Positions 32,410 through 40,416 are shown, numbered from the stretch's first letter. The stretch: 64,000 nucleotides of DNA from JBEKCP01 sp049509515 (GCA_049509515.1 JBEKZV010000001.1:1-64000); one strand, 5' to 3'. Translations and numbers: made by a program. The notes: generated by a model not told the origin, from the letters alone.

Positions 32410-32464
32410 GTAGTTCCGCCTTCAGGCGGTTCTCGCTCGAAGAACCGCCTAAAGGCGGGACTAC
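32410..32464. repeat. GTAG-footed REP pair, family C
   Basis: 55 bases: GTAG, hairpin TTCCGCCTTCAGGCGGTTCT, a six-base spacer, mirror hairpin AGAACCGCCTAAAGGCGGGA, CTAC. It shares only the GTAG/CTAC frame with families A and B, not the hairpin sequence. It sits between the metallopeptidase start and the end of rplQ. Confidence 0.75.
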
Positions 32465-32505
32465 AAACCGGGCCCACCCCACCCGCGGGCATCCCTACGA
32501 CATAC

Positions 32506-33183
32506 TCACGTCGCCGGGGATTCTGCGGCGGGAGGCGGCTGTTCGGGCCCGGCAGCGCCCTGGGGCTCGGCCGCGGCGGCGGCCCCTGCGGCGGGGGCCG
32601 CTTCCGCCTCGAACGTCGGCTTGATCGCCCGGCGGCGCTTGCGGTCGTTGCGGCCGACGAACTCGAGGATCGCCCGGGTGCCGGCGTCGCCCAGCCGCGG
32701 GGTGGCCAGCCGCAGGATGCGGGTGTAGCCGCCGGGGCGATCGACGAACCGCGGGGCGACCTGGCCGAACAGCACCCGCACGGCCTGCTTGTCGCCCAAG
32801 AGCCGCAGGAGCCGCCGCCGGGCGTTGACGACCGGGGCGATGGCCCGATTCCACGCCTGCCAGTCCTCGCTGTGGCGCCACGCCCGCCAGGCTTCGCTGT
32901 GCCGCTCGGCATCCGACTCGAGCCGCTCGGCGGCGTCCTGCTGGGGCACGGCGCGGCAGGCGATGGCGACGCATTTTTCCACCAGGGGGCGGACCTCCTT
33001 GGCCTTCTGGATCGTGGTGACGATCCGGCCCTTGACCTTGGGGAGGTTCTTGGGCTTGAGGTCCGCGGGCAGGTCGTCGTAATCCTGCTCGGTCAAGATC
33101 AGCGCCGTGGCGAGGCTCCGCAACAGGGCGCGTTGATGGTTCGGGTGGCGGCCGAGCTTGCGGCCTTTATTGCGGTGTCGCAT
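32506..33183 (-). CDS. rplQ: Ribosomal protein L17 with an internal insertion and long tail
   Basis: 225 residues against about 120-130 usual. The N-terminus 'MRHRNKGRKLGRHPNHQRAL' and 'YTRILRLATPRLGDAGTRAI' near residue 160 are typical L17, part of the large subunit around the tunnel exit. Between residues about 85 and 140 lies an extra helical, Trp-rich segment ('HSEAWRAWRHSEDWQAWNRA') absent from E. coli-type L17. The C-terminal 40 residues are an Ala/Pro/Glu-rich extension. Last gene of the alpha operon, 10 bases after rpoA. Confidence 0.95.
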   Translation of the reverse strand: MRHRNKGRKLGRHPNHQRALLRSLATALILTEQDYDDLPADLKPKNLPKVKGRIVTTIQKAKEVRPLVEKCVAIACRAVPQQDAAERLESDAERHSEAWRAWRHSEDWQAWNRAIAPVVNARRRLLRLLGDKQAVRVLFGQVAPRFVDRPGGYTRILRLATPRLGDAGTRAILEFVGRNDRKRRRAIKPTFEAEAAPAAGAAAAAEPQGAAGPEQPPPAAESPAT

Positions 33184-33193
33184 GGGAGGGTGC

Positions 33194-34192
33194 TCACACG
33201 GAATTGGCCGGGACGGAGGGCAGCCGCATGCCGAGCCGCAGCCCGATGTCGGCCAGCTTCTCGCGGATTTCCTGGAGGGTCGTCTCGCCGAAGTTGCGGA
33301 CTTCCAGCAGTTGGCCCTCGCTGCGGCTCACCAGGTCGCGGACCGTGGTGATGTTCTCGGTTTCCAGGCAGTTGGTGGCGCGGACCGACAGGTTGAGCTC
33401 GGCCAGGCTCAGGTTCAGCTTGGCTTCGGTGGCGGGGTCCAGCAGGACCGCCCCCAGGGCCCGCGCCTCGGCATGCACCATGGCCCCCAGCTCCTGGTAC
33501 TGGATGAACGGGTTGAGGTGCTTGCGGAGGATCTTGGCCGCCTCGACCAGGGCCATCTCCGGGCCGACCGAGCCGTTGGTCCAGATCTCCAGCGTGAGCC
33601 GGTCGTAGTTGGTGCGGTGCCCGACGCGGGTCTCCTCGACCTCGTAGCGGACGCGCGTCACGGGGCTGAAGGCGGCGTCCAGCGGGATGATGCCGATCTC
33701 CTGGACCTGCGGCGAGTGCTCCGCGGCCGCGATGTAGCCGCGGCCGTTCTCCACGACCATCTCCAACAGGAAGGGCACGTCGTCGGTCAGGGTGGCGATG
33801 AGGTGCTCGCGGTTGATCACGTCGACCTGGTCGTCCGTCTTGACGTCGCCGCCGGTGACCGGTCCGCGGGTGTTCTTCTCGATCCGCACGACGCGCATCT
33901 GCTCGCCGTGGTTGCGGACCACCAGGGACTTCACGTTCAAGACGATGTCGGTGACGTCCTCCATCACGCCGCGGAGCGTGCTGAACTCGTGCTGCGTGCC
34001 GTGCAGCTTGATCTGGGTGACGGCGCTGCCCTCGAGGCTCGACAGGAGGACGCGGCGGAGGCTGTTGCCGACCGTCACGCCGAACCCGCGCTCGAAGGGC
34101 TCGACGACGAACTTGCCGTAGGTCGGCGAAAGAGTGGCTCGTTCCGGAACGACTTGACTGGGCAACTCCAGTCCGCGCCAGCGAATACGCAT
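33194..34192 (-). CDS. rpoA: RNA polymerase alpha subunit
   Basis: 332 residues, normal size. The N-terminal dimerisation domain ('FVVEPFERGFGVTVGNSLRR', 'VLLSSLEGSAVTQIKL', 'EFSTLRGVMEDVTDIVLN') is complete. After a linker comes the alpha-CTD with two helix-hairpin-helix units ('ELNLSVRATNCLETENITT', 'NFGETTLQEIREKL'), which contacts UP elements and activators. It assembles the core polymerase. Position between rpsD and rplQ is the usual alpha-operon order. Confidence 0.98.
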   Translation of the reverse strand: MRIRWRGLELPSQVVPERATLSPTYGKFVVEPFERGFGVTVGNSLRRVLLSSLEGSAVTQIKLHGTQHEFSTLRGVMEDVTDIVLNVKSLVVRNHGEQMRVVRIEKNTRGPVTGGDVKTDDQVDVINREHLIATLTDDVPFLLEMVVENGRGYIAAAEHSPQVQEIGIIPLDAAFSPVTRVRYEVEETRVGHRTNYDRLTLEIWTNGSVGPEMALVEAAKILRKHLNPFIQYQELGAMVHAEARALGAVLLDPATEAKLNLSLAELNLSVRATNCLETENITTVRDLVSRSEGQLLEVRNFGETTLQEIREKLADIGLRLGMRLPSVPANSV

Positions 34193-34220
34193 CGGTGAAA
34201 CCTCCCAACCAAATCCAGCG

Positions 34221-34847
34221 CTACTTGGAGCAGATCTCCACGATCAAGTGGGTCTCGACGGGGATGGACACGTCGGCCGCCTCCGGCAGGCGCAGGACGT
34301 GCCCCTCCGGCTCGGGCCCCTCGGCCACGCTGAGGAAGTCGGGGACCTGCCGGCTGGTCTCCGCCCGATTGGCCTCGGCCAATTGCCGGCTCTTCGGGCG
34401 GTCCTTGACGCGGACCACGTCGCCCGGCCGCGCGAGGAAGCTGGGGATGTTCACCAGCCGGCCGTTGACGGTAACGTGCCCGTGCGTGATCATCATGCGG
34501 GATTGGGCCCGCGACTGGCCGAATCCCAGGCGGTAGACGACGTTGTCCAAGCGGCGTTCCAGGAGGCTCATCAGGGCGTCGCCCGTGTGCCCCTTGGCCC
34601 GCTCCGCCTGGTGGAAATACGTGCGGAACTGGCGTTCGAGGACGCCGTAGAACCGCTTGACTTTCTGTTTTTCACGGAGGTGCGCGGCGTAGTCGGTCGA
34701 CTTGCCGCGGCGGCTGGAAGTCATGCCGGGGGGCGACTCGCGGCGCTCCACGGCGCACTTGGGCGTATCGCAGCGCGTCCCCTTGAGGAACAGCTTCCTG
34801 CCCTCGCGGCGGCACAGCCGGCACACAGGCGATATCGGACGAGCCAT
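34221..34847 (-). CDS. rpsD: Ribosomal protein S4, zinc-binding (C+) form
   Basis: 208 residues. The N-terminus 'CRLCRREGRKLFLKGTRC' with C9, C12, C26 and C31 is the zinc-binding C+ form of S4. The S4 RNA-binding domain follows ('SLLERRLDNVVYRLGFGQSR', 'HGHVTVNGRLVNIPSF'). It starts 16S rRNA folding. Immediately upstream of ATG 34847 is not a purine-rich site but an AT-rich stretch with repeated AATCCTC units (about 34850-34882). Slightly extended C-terminus compared with E. coli. Confidence 0.97.
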   Translation of the reverse strand: MARPISPVCRLCRREGRKLFLKGTRCDTPKCAVERRESPPGMTSSRRGKSTDYAAHLREKQKVKRFYGVLERQFRTYFHQAERAKGHTGDALMSLLERRLDNVVYRLGFGQSRAQSRMMITHGHVTVNGRLVNIPSFLARPGDVVRVKDRPKSRQLAEANRAETSRQVPDFLSVAEGPEPEGHVLRLPEAADVSIPVETHLIVEICSK

Positions 34848-34883
34848 AGATTCGGGCTTCAGGATTGAGGATTGCGAATTGTA

Positions 34884-34930
34884 GTTTAGCGGGCGACCAT
34901 GCTACGCGGGGCGCCTTGCCCGCCGCTGGC
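34884..34930. repeat. TTTAGCGGG/GACCA-type dispersed repeat
   Basis: GTTTAGCGGGCGACCATGC followed by GC-rich arms lies between rpsK and rpsD. Related copies are at 37577-37617 (reverse orientation) and 52809-52901. Confidence 0.5.
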
Positions 34931-34946
34931 GGGCCGCGGCGACGGC

Positions 34947-35327
34947 CTACACGCGGCGGCGTTTCTTGGGGCGGCAGCCGTTGTGCGGCAGGGGGGTGAC
35001 GTCCTCGATCGACTTGATTTTCAGTCCCGCCGCCTGCAGCGCGGTGATCGCACTTTCCCGCCCGCTGCCCGGCCCGCGGACCTTCACGTCCACCTCCTTC
35101 ATCCCGAACTTGACCGCCTTCTCGGCGACTTGCTGGGCCGACATCTGGCCGGCGAACGGCGTGCTCTTGCGGCTCCCCTTGAAGCCGCTCGTGCCCGCGC
35201 TGGCCCAGCAGAGCACGTCCCCCTTCGTGTCGGTAATCGTCAGCAGCGTATTGTTGAAGGTCGCCTTGATGTGGGCGATGCCCACCGATACGCTGCGACG
35301 CGTCTTCCGCCGTTTGGTCTTGGCCAC
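34947..35327 (-). CDS. rpsK: Ribosomal protein S11
   Basis: 126 residues. 'GIAHIKATFNNTLLTITDTK', 'GDVLCWASAGTSGFKGSRKS' and the basic end 'VTPLPHNGCRPKKRRRV' are diagnostic of S11, which forms the 30S platform and helps shape the mRNA exit channel. 23 bases after rpsM. Standard size and position in the alpha operon. Confidence 0.98.
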   Translation of the reverse strand: MAKTKRRKTRRSVSVGIAHIKATFNNTLLTITDTKGDVLCWASAGTSGFKGSRKSTPFAGQMSAQQVAEKAVKFGMKEVDVKVRGPGSGRESAITALQAAGLKIKSIEDVTPLPHNGCRPKKRRRV

Positions 35328-35350
35328 CGCTCACTTGCTCCGCTGGTTTT

Positions 35351-35734
35351 CTAGTGCAAGTCCTTCACGCCTTTTTTACCGGCGACAGTTTTCTTCGGCC
35401 CCTTGCGCGTGCGGGCGTTGGTGCGGGTGCGCTGGCCGCGGACCGGCAGGCCGCGGCGGTGCCGCAGCCCGCGGTAGCAGCCGATGTCGCGCAACCGCAC
35501 GATGTTCTGGTTGACCTGCCGCCGCAACTGCCCCTCGACCACGTAGTCCTTGTCCAGCAGGGCGGCCAGCCGGCCCAGCTCGTCCTCGCGGAGCTCTTTG
35601 GCCCGGGCTTGCGGGTCCACGCCCGCCTTGTGGCACAGGTCGCGGGCGATCTTCGGCCCGACGCCGTATAAATAGGTCAACGAGACGACCGTCGGCCGAT
35701 CGCTCGGAATGTCGACACCCAACAATCGCGGCAT
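35351..35734 (-). CDS. rpsM: Ribosomal protein S13
   Basis: 127 residues. 'RLLGVDIPSDRPTVVSLTYL', 'YGVGPKIARDLCHKAGV' and the C-terminal 'GQRTRTNARTRKGPKKTVAG' are typical S13, located in the 30S head where it contacts the 50S subunit and P-site tRNA. Follows rpmJ by 34 bases on the minus strand. Standard size. Confidence 0.98.
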   Translation of the reverse strand: MPRLLGVDIPSDRPTVVSLTYLYGVGPKIARDLCHKAGVDPQARAKELREDELGRLAALLDKDYVVEGQLRRQVNQNIVRLRDIGCYRGLRHRRGLPVRGQRTRTNARTRKGPKKTVAGKKGVKDLH

Positions 35735-35768
35735 GCGTCGAGACCCCCGTCAGCCCCCAAAACTCCTG

Positions 35769-35882
35769 TCAGCCCTGTCGCTGCTTGTGGCGCGGATTGG
35801 AGCAGACCACGTAGATGACGCCCCGGCGGCGCACGATCTTGCAATGCTCGCAGATACGCTTGACGCTGGCACGGACTTTCAT
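35769..35882 (-). CDS. rpmJ: Ribosomal protein L36, zinc-binding form
   Basis: 37 residues. It reads MKVRASVKRICEHCKIVRR then RGVIYVVCSNPRHKQRQG, with ligands C11, C14, C27 and H32 as in C+ L36. It is a small 50S protein near the peptidyl-transferase region. It lies between map and rpsM, where infA commonly precedes it; no infA is seen. Confidence 0.97.
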   Translation of the reverse strand: MKVRASVKRICEHCKIVRRRGVIYVVCSNPRHKQRQG

Positions 35883-36046
35883 GGCCGGACGACACGCAAG
35901 GACTAGGGAGGAAGGAAAGTACGTCAGTATAAGGGCAGATGCCCTTCGGGTTCAAGGCCCCCACGGGAACAATTTTTCGTTGTTGGTCCGATTTGTGCAA
36001 GCCCCTTCCCGATGGATGTTTATCTATTTACGAATGTATCTTTAAT

Positions 36047-36847
36047 TCACCAACTTTCACCATTCGGGCCGGCGGTCAGGACCAGCGGGCCGGACTCGGC
36101 CAAGGCGATGGTGTGCTCGAAGTGGGCGCTGGCCCGGCCGTCGGCCGTGACCTGGGTCCACTGGTCTGCGGCCAGGCGGACTTGTTTGGTTCCGAGGTTG
36201 ACCATCGGCTCCACGGCGATGACCAGTCCCGGCACCAGCCGGAAGTCGTTGCGGCCGCGGCGGAAGCCCCGTTTGACGAAGTTGGGGACTTGGGGCTCTT
36301 CGTGCATCTTCCGCCCGATGCCGTGGCCGACGAAATCCTCGACAACGGAGAACCCCGCGCTGCGAACGACCTGCTGCATTTCTTCGGCCACCTCGCTCCA
36401 CCATTTGGAGCGGCCGAGGCGATCGATGGCCAGGTGCAGGACGTTGCGGGTGACCTCCACCAGTCGCAGGATATCGGGATGCACGCGGCCGACCGGCAGG
36501 GTCGCGGCGGCGTCGCCGCACCATCCACCCAGGCGGCAGCCGGTATCGACGCTGACGATGTCTCCTTCGACGAGTTGTCGTTTTCCGGGAATGCCGTGGA
36601 CCACCTCGCGATTGACCGAGATGCAGGTGACGGCGGGAAAGGGGGGGCCCCCTTCCACCGAGTTCGGATAGTTCAAGAACAACGGCTCGGCGCCGTGCTG
36701 GGCGAAATACTGCGCGACGGCCGCGTCGATCTGGCCGGTCGTCACCCCAGGTCGCACGATGTCGCGGGCGATCTGGAATGCCTCCCAGACCAACAGCCCC
36801 GCCTTCCGCATCTGGGCGATTTCTCGCGGCGACCGCAGGATTTCCAC
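36047..36847 (-). CDS. map: Methionine aminopeptidase, type I
   Basis: 266 residues, normal size. Metal ligands are visible: D101 ('SVDTGC'), D112 ('WCGDAAAT'), H175 ('FVGHGIG'), E213 ('IAVEPM') and E244 ('HFEHTI'), with the substrate His H84 ('EVVHGIPG'). Removes the initiator Met from nascent proteins. Part of the spc/alpha junction after adk, as in many bacteria. No SH3-type N-terminal extension. Confidence 0.97.
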   Translation of the reverse strand: MEILRSPREIAQMRKAGLLVWEAFQIARDIVRPGVTTGQIDAAVAQYFAQHGAEPLFLNYPNSVEGGPPFPAVTCISVNREVVHGIPGKRQLVEGDIVSVDTGCRLGGWCGDAAATLPVGRVHPDILRLVEVTRNVLHLAIDRLGRSKWWSEVAEEMQQVVRSAGFSVVEDFVGHGIGRKMHEEPQVPNFVKRGFRRGRNDFRLVPGLVIAVEPMVNLGTKQVRLAADQWTQVTADGRASAHFEHTIALAESGPLVLTAGPNGESW

Positions 36848-36871
36848 GCGTGCGACTCTGAAGGATCCGGA

Positions 36872-37007
36872 CTAACCCGGATTATTCATAAACGGGGGCG
36901 GGCAAAGCAGTGTGCCACTGCTCCGCAGAAGCAGTACACGCTGTAAATCGCCGTACCAACACCGCTTGCAGGCAAGCAGTGGCACACTCCATAAACGATC
37001 CGGGCTA
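36872..37007. repeat. Nested inverted repeats between map and adk
   Basis: Outer pieces are ACTAACCCGGATTATTCATA at 36871 and CATAAACGATCCGGGCTAAG near 36990-37009. Inside, AGTGTGCCACTGCT (36909-36922) faces AGCAGTGGCACACT (36975-36988). The adk stop codon (37005-37007) lies in the outer arm. No gene is seen in this gap. Confidence 0.65.
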
Positions 37008-37562
37008 AGCCGACTTGGCCAATACGGCCCGGGCCCGATCGAACACTTCGTCCACGGTCCCCAGGCCGTCAATGCTCCGCAACAGCCCGCGCCCACCGTA
37101 GTAGGCCAGCAGCGGCTCGGTTTGTTTGCGGTAGGCGACGAGGCGTTGGCGGATGACCTCGGGTTGGTCGTCGGCGCGGCCCCGGCCCGCCAGCCGCTGG
37201 AACAACTCCTCCTCGGGCACGGCGAGTTCCAGGACGACGTCCAGCGGCGTGCCGCACTGGTGGAGCAAGGCGTCCAGGGCCTCGGCCTGGGCGATCGTCC
37301 GCGGGAAGCCGTCCAGGAGATAGCCCGCTCGGCAGTCGGGTTCCCGGAGCCGCTGGCGGATCAGGTCGATAATCAGGTCGTCCGGGACCAGTTGCCCGGC
37401 AGACATGTACGCTTCGGCCTTGCGGCCCAGCTCGGTCCTGGCGTCGCGGGCGGCGCGGAGCATGTCGCCGGTCGACAGGTGGGCCAGGCGGTAGGTCTGC
37501 ACCAGCCGCTCGGCCTGGGTCCCTTTGCCGGCGCCCGGGGGTCCGATAAAGACGATACGCAT
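37005..37562 (-). CDS. adk: Adenylate kinase, short-LID form
   Basis: 185 residues. P-loop 'GPPGAGKGT' at 7-15, NMP-binding 'LSTGDMLRAA', 'GYLLDGFPRTIAQAEAL', and a short lid near 'GRGRADDQPEVIRQRL' without the zinc-finger insertion of long bacterial forms. Interconverts ATP, AMP and ADP in the cytoplasm. Follows secY in the spc operon. The stop codon falls inside a palindromic repeat, so the final residues (KSA) may have been changed by its insertion. Confidence 0.97.
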   Translation of the reverse strand: MRIVFIGPPGAGKGTQAERLVQTYRLAHLSTGDMLRAARDARTELGRKAEAYMSAGQLVPDDLIIDLIRQRLREPDCRAGYLLDGFPRTIAQAEALDALLHQCGTPLDVVLELAVPEEELFQRLAGRGRADDQPEVIRQRLVAYRKQTEPLLAYYGGRGLLRSIDGLGTVDEVFDRARAVLAKSA

Positions 37563-37576
37563 AGCTAATCCCCACG

Positions 37577-37617
37577 GCGGGCGACCACGCTGCGCGCGGC
37601 GTCCTGCCCGCTAAACT
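37577..37617. repeat. GACCACGCTGCG / CCCGCTAAAC dispersed repeat
   Basis: Between secY and adk the sequence GGCGGGCGACCACGCTGCGC followed by ...CCTGCCCGCTAAAC is the reverse-oriented relative of the elements at 34884 and 52809. A low-complexity CCCCTAACCCCTAAACCCC run follows. Confidence 0.55.
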
Positions 37618-37646
37618 CCAACCCCTAACCCCTAAACCCCTCTCTC

Positions 37647-39029
37647 TTACGCTTTTTCCAGCAAGCCGCGGTAGTTCCGCATGACCAGGTGGCTGTCGAT
37701 CTTCTGTACCAGGTCGAAGGCGACGCTGACGGCGATCAGCAGGCTCGTGCCGCCGTAGAAGCCGGCCACCGTATAGGTGATGCCGGGCATGGCGCCATAG
37801 ATGATCGTGGGGATGATGGCGATGAGGGCCAGGAAGCCCGCCCCGACGTACGTGATCCGCACCATGACTTTTTCCAGGTAGTCGGCGGTCCGCCGGCCCG
37901 GCCGGTACCCGGGGATGAAGCTGCCGTAGTTCTTCAGGTTGTCGGACATGTCCTTGGGGTTGAACGTGATGGCCGTCCAGAAGTAGCAGAAGAAATAGAT
38001 CAAGGCCACGTAGAAGACGTTGTAGAGGTACGACTCGCTGCGCGTGAAGGAATTGCCCAGTTGCACGAGCCACCCCTGACTGGGGAAAACGCCGCCCAGG
38101 TACTTGAATAAGAAGGTGGGGAACAAGAGCAGGCTGCTGGCGAAGATGATGGGCATGACGCCGGCTTGGTTGACGCGGAGCGGCAAGTACTGGCGGGTGC
38201 CGCCGTAGACCCGCCGGCCGCGGACGTGCTTGGCGCTTTGGGTGGGGATGCGGCGCTGCCCTTGGCTGATGAGCACCACGCCCACCACGACCCCGACAAA
38301 CAGGGCAATCAAGACCAGCACCGTCTCGACCCCCATCGTGCCGCGGCCGCTGCCCAGCTCCAGCCCCCCCGCCTTGATCATCGGGCGGACGACGTCGCCG
38401 ATGGCGTGCGGCAAGCGGGCCAGGATGCCCGCCATGATCAACAGGCTGATGCCGTTGCCGATGCCGTACTCGTCGATCTGCTCGCCGATCCACATCAAGA
38501 ACACGGTGCCGGCCGTCATGGTCAGCACGCCCGCCAACTGCCAACTGAAGAGGATGCCGCTGCCGGGATCGGCGTGGTCGCGGAGGAAGATCTCGTTGAC
38601 CGCGCCCGAGCCGGCCAGGACGCGCATGAACGCCCAGCTTTGGCCCAGGCACAGCACCACGGTCGCATAGCGGGTGTATTCGTTGATTTTCTTGCGGCCG
38701 CTCTCGCCTTCCTTCTGCAGTTTTTCCAGGGGCGGGTAGACGCTGGCCAGGAGCTGGAAGATGATCGAGGCGGAGATGTAGGGCATGATTCCCAGGCCCC
38801 AGATCGTGGCCTGGCTGAGCTGCGTGCCGCTGAAGTTCGCCATGTAGTTGAACATGTCGGCCACGCCGCCCCCGCCCTGAGTGCCGAACGATTGCCGCAG
38901 GCGCTCGGTGTTGAAGATCGGCAGCGGGACCCAGTAGCCGACGCGGTAAATGGTCAGGAACGCCAGCGTGATGAGGATCTTCCGCCGCAGCTCGGGGATG
39001 GTGAAGACGACGCGGATTTTTTCCCACAT
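37647..39029 (-). CDS. secY: Preprotein translocase subunit SecY
   Basis: 460 residues with ten membrane helices. Recognisable segments: 'RVGYWVPLPIFNTERLRQSF', 'QATIWGLGIMPYISASIIFQ' (TM2b plug/gate area), 'GIGNGISLLIMAGILARLP', 'LRVNQAGVMPIIFASSLLLF' (TM7) and 'FIPGYRPGRRTADYLEKVM' with the conserved C5-loop Arg for SecA and ribosome binding. It is the channel for export of the many secreted proteins in this genome. Position after rplO is the usual one. Confidence 0.98.
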   Translation of the reverse strand: MWEKIRVVFTIPELRRKILITLAFLTIYRVGYWVPLPIFNTERLRQSFGTQGGGGVADMFNYMANFSGTQLSQATIWGLGIMPYISASIIFQLLASVYPPLEKLQKEGESGRKKINEYTRYATVVLCLGQSWAFMRVLAGSGAVNEIFLRDHADPGSGILFSWQLAGVLTMTAGTVFLMWIGEQIDEYGIGNGISLLIMAGILARLPHAIGDVVRPMIKAGGLELGSGRGTMGVETVLVLIALFVGVVVGVVLISQGQRRIPTQSAKHVRGRRVYGGTRQYLPLRVNQAGVMPIIFASSLLLFPTFLFKYLGGVFPSQGWLVQLGNSFTRSESYLYNVFYVALIYFFCYFWTAITFNPKDMSDNLKNYGSFIPGYRPGRRTADYLEKVMVRITYVGAGFLALIAIIPTIIYGAMPGITYTVAGFYGGTSLLIAVSVAFDLVQKIDSHLVMRNYRGLLEKA

Positions 39030-39041
39030 AGGTCGGTCCGC

Positions 39042-39527
39042 CTATTGCGACTGCTTGCGCTGCTTGCCGACGGGGGCCTTGCCGGGCAAGACCACGACTT
39101 GCCCCCCGGCCCGCTCGATCTTCTCCCGGGCCGCGGCACTGAACCGGTGGGCGGCGATCTTCAGGCTCTTGGTCAACTCGCCGTTGCCCAGGACCTTCAG
39201 CACGTCGTACCTTGTCCTAACGACGCTGGAGCTCTTGAGGGTCGCCGGGTTGACTTCGTCCCCGGCCTGGAAGCAGGCTTCCAGTTGGCCCACGTTGACC
39301 ACGGCCACCGTGGCCGCGAAGCGGTTGTGGAAGCCGCGCTTGGGGACGCGGCGCACGAGGGGCATCTGGCCGCCCTCGAAGACGGGCGAGACCCAGTAGC
39401 CGGCGCGGGACTTCTGGCCCTTGTGGCCGCGGCCGGCCGTCTTGCCCTGGCCGGAGCCGATCCCGCGTCCCAGCCGCTTCCGCGCCCGGTTGCGTTGCAC
39501 GCCGCGATGGACGTCGTTGAGGTTCAT
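39042..39527 (-). CDS. rplO: Ribosomal protein L15
   Basis: 161 residues. 'MNLNDVHRGVQRNRARKRLG', 'GIGSGQGKTAGRGHKGQKSR' and 'FEGGQMPLVRRVPKRGFHN' are diagnostic. It binds 23S rRNA late in 50S assembly. The start overlaps the rpsE stop by four bases (ATGA), so the two are translationally coupled; the rpmD (L30) gene that often stands between them is absent. Confidence 0.97.
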   Translation of the reverse strand: MNLNDVHRGVQRNRARKRLGRGIGSGQGKTAGRGHKGQKSRAGYWVSPVFEGGQMPLVRRVPKRGFHNRFAATVAVVNVGQLEACFQAGDEVNPATLKSSSVVRTRYDVLKVLGNGELTKSLKIAAHRFSAAAREKIERAGGQVVVLPGKAPVGKQRKQSQ

Positions 39528-40021
39528 GACAGCGAAACTCCGCGGAGCCGCTCGACTTCGGTCCGGGAGCGGAGCTGCTCCAGGGCGCCGATGGCGGCCT
39601 TGGTCAGATTGATCGGGTTATTCGAGCCGAAGCTCTTGGTGAGGATGTCGCGGATGCCGCCGGCCTCGCACACGGCGCGGACCGCCATCCCGGCGATCAC
39701 GCCCGTGCCCGGGGCCGCCGGGATCAGCACGACCCGTGACGCCCCGAAGTGCCCCTCGGAGACGTGCGGGATCGACGTGCCGGCCAACGGGATGGGGATC
39801 ATCCGCCGCGAGCCGTCCTTGACCGCCTTCTCCACGGCCGGCGGCACCTCGTTGGCCTTGCCGTAGCCCCAGCCGACGCGCCCGCGACCGTCGCCGACGA
39901 CCACCAGGGCGGTGAAGCTGAAGCGGCGGCCTCCCTTGACCACGGCGGCGCAACGCCGAATCTTGATCACCTTGTCGATCAGCTCGCCGCGGGGCGAGCC
40001 TTCGTTCTGCGCGTTGGACAT
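39524..40021 (-). CDS. rpsE: Ribosomal protein S5
   Basis: 165 residues. 'IRRCAAVVKGGRRFSFTALV', 'VVGDGRGRVGWGYGKANEVP' (dsRNA-binding loop) and 'AAPGTGVIAGMAVRAVCEAG' are conserved S5 segments. It contributes to decoding accuracy near the mRNA entry. 13 bases after rplR; directly coupled to rplO. Confidence 0.98.
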   Translation of the reverse strand: MSNAQNEGSPRGELIDKVIKIRRCAAVVKGGRRFSFTALVVVGDGRGRVGWGYGKANEVPPAVEKAVKDGSRRMIPIPLAGTSIPHVSEGHFGASRVVLIPAAPGTGVIAGMAVRAVCEAGGIRDILTKSFGSNNPINLTKAAIGALEQLRSRTEVERLRGVSLS

Positions 40022-40034
40022 GGACCGTCCTCAA

Positions 40035-40403
40035 TCAGAATTTCAATCCGGCCTGGCGGGCGGCGTCGGCCAGTGCGGCGACGCGGCCATGATACTTGTA
40101 ATCGCGGCGGTCGAAGACGACTTCCTGGACGCCGGCCTCCAGCGCGCGGGCGGCGATGGCCTTGCCCACGGCCGCGGCCGCCGTCTTGTTGCCGCCGTAG
40201 CGGATCTCGCCGCGGAGTTGCTCGTCGCGGGTGCTGGCGGCCGCCAGCGTCCGCCCCGCGGAGTCGTCGATGATCTGCGCGTAGACGTGCTTGTGGCTGC
40301 GGAAGATGCTCAAGCGGGGCCGGGAGGCGTCGCGCTTCAGCCGGTTGCGGACGCGGCCCGCCCGCCGCGTTCGCTGTCGTAGGGTACGTCGTTCCTGTTG
40401 CAC
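40035..40403 (-). CDS. rplR: Ribosomal protein L18
   Basis: 122 residues. 'RRAGRVRNRLKRDASRPRLS', 'FRSHKHVYAQIIDDSAGRTL' and the end 'DRRDYKYHGRVAALADAARQ' identify L18, which binds 5S rRNA in the central protuberance. Order rplF-rplR-rpsE is standard. Confidence 0.98.
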   Translation of the reverse strand: MQQERRTLRQRTRRAGRVRNRLKRDASRPRLSIFRSHKHVYAQIIDDSAGRTLAAASTRDEQLRGEIRYGGNKTAAAAVGKAIAARALEAGVQEVVFDRRDYKYHGRVAALADAARQAGLKF

Positions 40404-40416
40404 GGTTCGCTCTCCG

